A stretch of 64,000 nucleotides of DNA, from assembly GCF_009674825.1 (NCBI RefSeq), contig NZ_WKJH01000024.1, positions 359,285 through 423,284 of the forward strand, given 5' to 3'. The notes beneath the pieces were generated by a model that was not told where the DNA came from, made no database searches, and saw only the letters and a list, made by a program, of their open reading frames with translations. Positions 58,651-64,000 of the stretch are shown one piece after another. The DNA comes from Maribacter luteus. GTDB lineage: Bacteria; Bacteroidota; Bacteroidia; Flavobacteriales; Flavobacteriaceae. The position numbers and the translations under genes were made by a program. Each line of letters starts with the position of its first letter. The stretch's first letter is position 1.

Positions 58651-60537
58651 ATGGCAACAGGCAAAATCAATGTTTCAGTTGATAATATCTTTCCTTTAAT
58701 AAAGAAGTTCTTATACAGTGATCACGAAATTTTTCTTCGTGAGCTTATTTCAAATGCTACGGATGCGACCCTTAAACTTAAGCACCTTAGTTCTATAGGT
58801 GAGGCCAAAGTTGAATATGGCAATCCTATAATAGAGATCAAGGTTGATAAAGAAGGTAAAAAATTACATATCATTGACCAAGGTCTCGGAATGACCGAAG
58901 AGGAAATTAAGAAATACATTAATGAGGTTGCCTTTTCAGGTGCAGAGGAGTTTTTGGACAAATATAAGGATGCAGGTAAGGAAGCCGGTATCATAGGACA
59001 CTTTGGACTAGGTTTTTATTCCGCATTCATGGTGGCCGACAAGGTTGAGATCATTACCAAGAGTTTTAAAGATGAACCTGCCGTTCATTGGTCTTGCGAC
59101 GGTTCACCTGAATTTTCTTTGAAAGAGAGTGATAAAAAAGAAAGAGGTACCGAAATAATTCTTCATATAGCCGAAGATTCTACAGAATTTTTGGAAGAAG
59201 GAAGAATTTCCGAATTGTTGAAGAAGTACAATAAATTTATGCCTATCCCGATTAAATTCGGAACAAAAACGGAAACCTTACCAAAACCTGAAGGTGCAAA
59301 AGAAGAAGACCCTGCACCGACCAAAAAAGTTGATAACATTATCAACAACCCCAACCCTGCTTGGACCAAACAACCGGCCGATTTAAAAGACGAGGATTAC
59401 AAGAGCTTCTATAGGGAGCTTTACCCGATGCAGTTCGAGGAACCTTTGTTCCATATTCACTTGAATGTTGATTATCCTTTCAACCTTACCGGTATTCTTT
59501 ATTTTCCAAAACTAACGAACGACCTTAGTGTTCAGAAAGACAGGATCCAACTGTATCAAAACCAAGTTTTCGTAACCGACAATGTTGAAGGTATAGTGCC
59601 TGAGTTCTTAACCATGCTAAGGGGTGTCATAGATTCTCCGGACATTCCTTTGAACGTTTCACGTTCTTATTTACAGGCCGATGGTGCCGTTAAGAAAATA
59701 TCGTCTTATATCACCAGAAAGGTTGCCGACAAATTAAATTCGCTCTTCAAGAACAACCGTGAAGAATTTGAGGCAAAATGGAATGACATTAAGATCGTGA
59801 TCGAATACGGTATGCTTTCCGAAGAGAAATTTTTTGAAAAAGCCGACAAATTTGCCCTTTACCCAACTGTAGATGGTAAATTCTACACTTTTGACGAAAT
59901 GAAAGAGACTTTAAAGGAAAACCAAACCGACAAAGACGATAAATTGGTTATCCTTTACGCATCTGACAAAGAAGCCCAACATAGTTATATCGAAGCCGCT
60001 AAAGCAAAAGGATATGAAGTCTTGTTGATGGATTCACCGATTATCAGCCACTTGATGCAGAAATTGGAAACTACCAAAGAGAACCTTTCTTTTGCCAGGG
60101 TAGACGCTGATCACTTGGACAATCTAATCAAAAAAGAAGATACGCAGATCTCCAAACTTTCCGATGAGGAAAAAGAACGTCTTAAAACCAACTTGGAAGA
60201 GGTTATTACCGATAAGGGATACACCATTCAGATGGAGGCTATGGACAGTGATGCCTCACCTTTCATTATTACCGAACCCGAATTTATGCGCAGAATGAAA
60301 GAGATGCAGCAAACAGGTGGCGGAGGAATGTTCGGAATGGGCAATATGCCAGAGATGTACAATCTTATCGTGAACACCAACCATGAACTGATAGGGGAAA
60401 TCCTAAACACTAAAACGGCTAAGAAGAGAGAACGTTTGATCAGTCAATCCTTGGATCTGGCAAGATTATCAAAAGGCTTACTCAAGGGAGAAGAGTTGAC
60501 CAATTTTATTAAAAGGAGTTACGAAATGGTCAAATAG
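58651..60537 (+). CDS. htpG: molecular chaperone HtpG (Hsp90)
   Basis: A 628-residue Hsp90. The N-terminal ATPase (GHKL) domain has 'FLRELISNATDAT', DQGLGMTEEEI and GHFGLGFYSAFMVADKV; the middle domain has LNVSRSYLQ; the C-terminal dimer domain ends YEMVK without a MEEVD tail, as expected in bacteria. A Gly/Met-rich loop (GGGGMFGMGNMPEMY) near the end is common in Bacteroidota. It is followed after 32 bases by a DUF2141 gene on the same strand. Confidence 0.97.
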   Translation: MATGKINVSVDNIFPLIKKFLYSDHEIFLRELISNATDATLKLKHLSSIGEAKVEYGNPIIEIKVDKEGKKLHIIDQGLGMTEEEIKKYINEVAFSGAEEFLDKYKDAGKEAGIIGHFGLGFYSAFMVADKVEIITKSFKDEPAVHWSCDGSPEFSLKESDKKERGTEIILHIAEDSTEFLEEGRISELLKKYNKFMPIPIKFGTKTETLPKPEGAKEEDPAPTKKVDNIINNPNPAWTKQPADLKDEDYKSFYRELYPMQFEEPLFHIHLNVDYPFNLTGILYFPKLTNDLSVQKDRIQLYQNQVFVTDNVEGIVPEFLTMLRGVIDSPDIPLNVSRSYLQADGAVKKISSYITRKVADKLNSLFKNNREEFEAKWNDIKIVIEYGMLSEEKFFEKADKFALYPTVDGKFYTFDEMKETLKENQTDKDDKLVILYASDKEAQHSYIEAAKAKGYEVLLMDSPIISHLMQKLETTKENLSFARVDADHLDNLIKKEDTQISKLSDEEKERLKTNLEEVITDKGYTIQMEAMDSDASPFIITEPEFMRRMKEMQQTGGGGMFGMGNMPEMYNLIVNTNHELIGEILNTKTAKKRERLISQSLDLARLSKGLLKGEELTNFIKRSYEMVK

Positions 60538-60569
60538 TTTGGCTACATTTGGCTAAACAACTTCGATAA

Positions 60570-60983
60570 ATGAAGCGAATAATAGTAGGGATAGCACTCC
60601 TTTTGGGGTGCTTCTCATTTGCCCAAAAGGCACATCTTAGCATTAAGATAGAAGGCATAGAGTCTGAAAAAGGCAAAATACTTTACACTGTGTTTTCCGA
60701 CAGGTCAGGTTTTCCAAGTGATGTGGACAAAGCTATCGAAAAGGGCTTGGTTCGTATTGAAAACGGCGAAGCCGACATTGATCTGGACCTACCCAAAGGA
60801 GAATATGCCGTAATGGTTTTTCATGATGAAGATGATAATGACGAGCTTAAGACCAACTGGTTCGGAATGCCCAAGGAAGGAGTCGGGAATTCAAACAACC
60901 ATAAGGGAATACCCAGTTTTAAAAAATCGGTTTTTAAATTGTCAGATGACAAGACCATAAAAATTAATTTGTTTTACATGTAG
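60570..60983 (+). CDS. exported DUF2141 protein
   Basis: A 137-residue exported beta-sandwich protein. Signal peptide: MKRIIVGIALLLGCFSFAQ. The family signature is seen in 'IEGIESEKGKILYTVFSDRSGFP', 'LPKGEYAVMVFHDEDDNDELKTNWFGMPKEGVG' and 'IKINLFYM'. DUF2141 proteins are common in marine bacteria; the Asp-rich loop (HDEDDNDELKTN) could bind Ca2+, but no role is established. Probably co-transcribed with htpG; ends at the terminator 61023-61053. Confidence 0.87.
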   Translation: MKRIIVGIALLLGCFSFAQKAHLSIKIEGIESEKGKILYTVFSDRSGFPSDVDKAIEKGLVRIENGEADIDLDLPKGEYAVMVFHDEDDNDELKTNWFGMPKEGVGNSNNHKGIPSFKKSVFKLSDDKTIKINLFYM

Positions 60984-61022
60984 TCTATCATCAATTAAAG
61001 AAATGTCTTTTTTAATATTGAT

Positions 61023-61053
61023 AAAACCGAGGTTCTAACCTTGGTTTTTTTTT
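61023..61053 (+). terminator. strong rho-independent terminator
   Basis: AAACCGAGG (61024-61032) pairs with CCTTGGTTT (61039-61047) through a 9-bp stem with one G-T pair and a 6-base loop, followed by a run of T residues to 61053. Ends the htpG-DUF2141 transcript. Confidence 0.88.
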
Positions 61054-61148
61054 GCCCAATTATCCATTCAGAACAATTAAAATTGCTAACAGTTAATTTC
61101 TTATAATTCTAATGCGTATATTAAGATTCAAATTGTAGCTTAATCTAT

Positions 61149-62282
61149 ATGTTCGGACCATATGAAATCGATTATAACCTCCAATCGTTTTTGGATATTT
61201 TAGGCTTAACACAAGGTATCACCTTAGGGTTCTTGTTATTACTATTGAATTACAAACATCATAGAAGTACTTTTTTTCTAGGTCTTTATCTTCTTTTGTT
61301 TTCTTTAAAGTTGGCATATTTTATTCCAAAGGGTTTAAATCTGGAACACACCTTTCCGGAACTGTTCTTACTACCATTTAATTTTTCGTGGTTGCTCTTT
61401 CCTGTTTTCTTTGTTTATACTCAAAAAATATCAGTTTTTTCTGATAAAAAAATAAAATTCTGGGTACTCTACCCAGGCTTGGCTTCTTTTGCTCTCCAAG
61501 TCTTGATTTACTTTCAACCTTATTCCGTAAAACTATTAATTGCCGACAGTCCAATGTATAAGTTGGTATTTACCTTTTTAGGCATTTTTTATGCTTGGAC
61601 AATTGGGATTTGGAATTTAATACTATTGAAAAAACATAAAATCGAAGTAGAAAATACTTTCTCGAGTATTGAATACAAAGTCTTGCATTGGGCCCGGTTT
61701 TTCTTGATATATAGTATAACAACATCTATAATCATTCATTTACTTTACTTCCTTTCACCTCAAAATTATTTTTTTAAAATTATTTTTTCAATAATAGATC
61801 TTATAGCAATTTATTGGGTTGCTATTAATGGTATTAAACAGCGGGATGTTTTATCAGTCTTACCAAAAAACATCACAAAAGAAAACAATGCCGATTCGTC
61901 TACACAACGAATTGACATCCCCATGTATTCGAATGAAAGTCATAATAATTTTATGAAAGAAATAGATAAATATGTAAAAGAATCCGAATGTTTCACCCAA
62001 AAAGAATTAACCATAATCGATTTGGCCGAGAATCTAAATGTCCACCCGAAACGCATCTCTACAACCATAAATTCTGTTTTATGTCAAAATTTCAATAATT
62101 ACATTAATGAACTTCGAATAAAAAAAGCGCAAGCCCTACTGAAAAGCAAAAGTTCAAAAAAATTGAGTATTGAAGGTATTGGGCAAGAAGTAGGCTTTCA
62201 AAGCAAAAGTGCTTTTTATTCAGCCTTCAAAAAATTTACGGGCACTACCCCGACAAAGTACAAGGAAAAAAATAGGCTATGA
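61149..62282 (+). CDS. membrane-bound AraC family regulator
   Basis: A 377-residue protein with a multi-pass N-terminal half and a C-terminal AraC HTH domain. About seven hydrophobic helices lie in residues 1-230 (TQGITLGFLLLLL, FFLGLYLLLFSLKLAY, and so on), joined to the HTH by a linker. The AraC domain (about 275-377) shows IDLAENLNVHPKRISTTINS and the second helix-turn-helix near 'IGQEVGFQSKSAFYSAFKKFTGTTPTKY'. Such fused membrane-AraC proteins are common in Flavobacteriia and presumably sense a signal in or across the inner membrane. Target genes are unknown; it is a single gene. Confidence 0.87.
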   Translation: MFGPYEIDYNLQSFLDILGLTQGITLGFLLLLLNYKHHRSTFFLGLYLLLFSLKLAYFIPKGLNLEHTFPELFLLPFNFSWLLFPVFFVYTQKISVFSDKKIKFWVLYPGLASFALQVLIYFQPYSVKLLIADSPMYKLVFTFLGIFYAWTIGIWNLILLKKHKIEVENTFSSIEYKVLHWARFFLIYSITTSIIIHLLYFLSPQNYFFKIIFSIIDLIAIYWVAINGIKQRDVLSVLPKNITKENNADSSTQRIDIPMYSNESHNNFMKEIDKYVKESECFTQKELTIIDLAENLNVHPKRISTTINSVLCQNFNNYINELRIKKAQALLKSKSSKKLSIEGIGQEVGFQSKSAFYSAFKKFTGTTPTKYKEKNRL

Positions 62283-62486
62283 ATTTAAATCTTGAATAAA
62301 ATGTCATTGGTTCAATCAATATTACGAACTATCATTAAAGCCTAATTAAGGGAGTTCTTTCCTTTATGAATAATGTAAAAGGCCCTGTTTTAGGGTTAAT
62401 CTGTACTTATTTCGGAAATCAGGACAGAAACTAACCCTAATATTTTGGTAGTTTTAAAGCACTCTGGCATATTTACTAAAAAAACT

Positions 62487-62693
62487 ATGTTTTCATCCAA
62501 TAAGGGACTGGTTCTATTGCTATTTTTGATTTGGTCTTTGTTTATTGCCTATGAGCTTCAGATACAATCCGCAATAAAGGATTACCCTAACTCAATAATC
62601 CGTATTGACCTGATTTTATTACCATTTCTGATTATTTTGTCAGGTTATATGATTTATGTTTTACTCAGGGAGCAGAACCCTAACAACAATTAA
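62487..62693 (+). CDS. small two-helix membrane protein
   Basis: A 68-residue protein starting MFSSNKGLVLLL. The frame can be read from a TTG at 62445, but the ATG at 62487 gives a clean start. Two hydrophobic segments (about 7-24 and 41-61) and a short polar end. No family recognised; small size and lack of homology clues keep confidence modest. Confidence 0.5.
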   Translation: MFSSNKGLVLLLFLIWSLFIAYELQIQSAIKDYPNSIIRIDLILLPFLIILSGYMIYVLLREQNPNNN

Positions 62694-62838
62694 TTATAAT
62701 ACTTTAAAATTTATAATTCTGTTAAGCGATTGCATATCTAAATAAATCAATTTGTTTTGTTTGCAACTACCATATTCCTAAATTAAGTGTTATTGACTTT
62801 TTCATGGTATAACATCTTTTATTACAAATAAAATCTTA

Positions 62839-62865
62839 AAACCACTGTTGATTATACAGTGGTTT
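62839..62865 (+). terminator. hairpin just upstream of the MOSC gene
   Basis: AAACCACTGT (62839-62848) and ACAGTGGTTT (62856-62865) form a perfect 10-bp stem with a 7-base loop, 14 bases before the MOSC start codon. It could be a terminator for the gene upstream or a leader structure affecting the MOSC gene. Confidence 0.55.
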
Positions 62866-62879
62866 CCTATTTTTATAAC

Positions 62880-63512
62880 ATGAAGGTAATCGCCACCAAT
62901 ATTGGAAAACCCACGACCATTTTGTGGAATGGAAAAGAAGAGCTGACCGGAATTTACAAGTATCCGACTGAAGAAGCCATAGTATTGGGCGGGACAGATG
63001 TTGAAAACGATACGGTAATTGACAGAAAACATCATGGAGGCCCGAACAAGGCCTGTTATTTGTTTTCAGCTGATCAATATCCGTATTGGAAAGGCAAATA
63101 CCCCCATTTGGACTGGAATTGGGGCATGTTCGGTGAAAACCTTACTGTTAAAGGCTTAGATGAGACCAAACTATGTATTGGGGATATCTATCGTATGGGC
63201 TCCGCATTAGTTCAGGTTTCCCAACCTAGGGAACCTTGCTATAAACTTGGTATTCGCTTTGGCACCCAAGAAATCCTAAGACAATATATTGACCACGGCC
63301 ATCCGGGCACCTATGTACGAATACTTGAAGCAGGGAAAGTAAATGAAAATGATTCTTTAACGCTAGTTGAAAAATCAGAAAATCCCCTTACCGTACAGCA
63401 GTTTTACCAACTTATTTACGCAAAATATAAAGACCCTAACATTGTAAAATTAGCTATAGAAAACAAGGCCCTTCCTGAATATAAACGGGAACGTTTAAAA
63501 AAGTATCTTTAA
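62880..63512 (+). CDS. MOSC domain protein (YiiM-like)
   Basis: A 210-residue MOSC-domain protein. Starts MKVIATNIGKPTTILWNG (the ATG at 62880 is preferred over an upstream start in the same frame). Family marks: KHHGGPNKACYLFSADQY (near residue 55-72), 'MFGENLTVKGLDE', and QPREPCYKLGIRFG, where the conserved Cys of the sulfur/molybdenum-linked MOSC core lies. YiiM members reduce N-hydroxylated bases such as 6-hydroxylaminopurine with molybdenum cofactor; no molybdopterin gene is near. The DoxX-like gene follows in 20 bases. Confidence 0.9.
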   Translation: MKVIATNIGKPTTILWNGKEELTGIYKYPTEEAIVLGGTDVENDTVIDRKHHGGPNKACYLFSADQYPYWKGKYPHLDWNWGMFGENLTVKGLDETKLCIGDIYRMGSALVQVSQPREPCYKLGIRFGTQEILRQYIDHGHPGTYVRILEAGKVNENDSLTLVEKSENPLTVQQFYQLIYAKYKDPNIVKLAIENKALPEYKRERLKKYL

Positions 63513-63532
63513 TTATTACGTAATCAGAAATT

Positions 63533-63886
63533 ATGGAAGCCCCTTGGCATCTTTATATCATGGCCGTTATGTACATCACTGCCGGCATCATGCATTTTGC
63601 CAGGCCTAAAATCTACCTTCGCATTTTGCCCAGATATATACCTTCGCCAAAATTAATGGTTGCACTCAGCGGTCTGGTCGAGATACTTGTAGGCCTAGGA
63701 CTTTGTTTTTCTTTTTCAAAGGTATATTCCGTATACTTGATTATTGCAATGCTCACGGTTTTTCTCTTGGTCCATTTTTATATGCTTAGTAATGAAAAAG
63801 CCGGTGCTGGTATACCTCGATGGATTTTGATTTTAAGAATACCCATTCAATTCGTACTCATATATTGGGCGTATTCGTATTTATAA
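63533..63886 (+). CDS. DoxX-like membrane protein
   Basis: A 117-residue membrane protein with four hydrophobic segments. 'YIMAVMYITAGIMHFARPKIYLRILPRYIPSPKLMVALSGLVEILVGLGL' matches the start of DoxX/DoxD-like small proteins, with the family's typical 'aG..H' and 'G..Ei..G..L'. The function is not known; some relatives act in thiosulfate oxidation or redox stress, which is not shown here. It is co-transcribed with the MOSC gene and ends at a terminator at 63894-63915. Confidence 0.82.
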   Translation: MEAPWHLYIMAVMYITAGIMHFARPKIYLRILPRYIPSPKLMVALSGLVEILVGLGLCFSFSKVYSVYLIIAMLTVFLLVHFYMLSNEKAGAGIPRWILILRIPIQFVLIYWAYSYL

Positions 63887-63893
63887 ATAAAAA

Positions 63894-63915
63894 AAGAGGA
63901 CCGTTAAGTCCTCTT
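63894..63915 (+). terminator. hairpin after the DoxX-like gene
   Basis: AAGAGGAC (63894-63901) pairs with GTCCTCTT (63908-63915), 8 bp with a 6-base loop, followed by a pyrimidine-rich stretch; A run on the other side, so it may serve the convergent gene at the window end as well. Confidence 0.65.
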
Positions 63916-63942
63916 CTCTCCTAGAATAAAATTAAAACTAAC

Positions 63943-64000
63943 TTAATCAATCTTAATACTGTTGTAAAAAGTATCGCTACCTTTCTTTACTTTGATAATA
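63943..64000 (-). CDS. C-terminal end of a minus-strand gene (partial)
   Basis: On the minus strand an open frame enters from the right edge and ends with TAA at 63945-63943, giving about 18 residues ending KKGSDTFYNSIKID. Too short to name. Its orientation toward the terminator at 63894-63915 supports it being a real gene end. Confidence 0.45.
   Translation of the reverse strand, partial: IIKVKKGSDTFYNSIKID

Noticed and set aside
61149..62282. Membrane AraC protein as a sensor for the MOSC/DoxX genes
   Set aside because: It is separated by a small membrane gene and about 200 non-coding bases, and nothing in the sequence ties them together.

Overview
The window comes from a low-GC, marine-type member of the Flavobacteriaceae (Bacteroidota). 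Several things point there: a hybrid two-component system with N-terminal propeller repeats, a bacillithiol gene (bshC), the rpmB-rpmG-DUF4295 ribosomal cluster, Bacteroidota-type YidC and HtpG, lipoprotein signals ending in GCS/SCS, and the absence of Shine-Dalgarno sequences before nearly all starts. Most of the window is a housekeeping chromosome. No rRNA, tRNA, CRISPR array, insertion sequence or prophage was seen.

Layout. 1-2050: the end of a PaaI-like thioesterase, a GAF-histidine kinase and a small DUF2007 protein. 2524-13994: the main accessory region, a 1353-residue hybrid sensor/regulator followed by five exported proteins on the same strand: an LRR lipoprotein, a Cys-rich small protein, a beta-rich protein, a lipoprotein that resembles the N-terminal lipid-transport (vitellogenin/MTP) module, and an Ig-like repeat protein. 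There is no SusC/SusD pair or glycoside hydrolase, so this is not a classical polysaccharide utilisation locus. 14180-17220: a sulfur cluster with a TsdA-like dihaem cytochrome, two exported DsrE-fold proteins and a TauE/SafE-type exporter, followed by a broken DUF4242 gene.

17521-36988 is mostly minus strand: nitronate monooxygenase, mnmA, (plus-strand four-domain fasciclin lipoprotein), yidC, pyrG, a tight run guaA/LysM-binding protein/OsmC/DUF922, a PNPOx-like flavoprotein, a PLP decarboxylase, a GT39-like transferase and bshC. 37158-44891: M14 carboxypeptidase, GntP permease, rimO, a serine hydrolase lipoprotein, and DUF2911 plus a small membrane protein. 44891-52753 (minus): ftsY, DUF4295, rpmG, rpmB, cinA, an Hpt protein, an FAH-family protein, a CarboxypepD_reg-like protein, a DEDDh exonuclease, a 2-oxoacid dehydrogenase E2 and recR. 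52812-64000: a sodium:solute symporter, CoA-binding protein, fabH, an ABC1/UbiB kinase with a TetR-like regulator, htpG, DUF2141, a membrane AraC regulator, MOSC and DoxX-like proteins, and the tail of one more minus-strand gene.

The best candidate for something undescribed is the 6744-13994 cassette of exported proteins behind the hybrid regulator, especially the lipoprotein at 11016-12671, which looks like a bacterial relative of animal large lipid-transfer proteins. The second is the compact thiosulfate/DsrE/exporter cluster.
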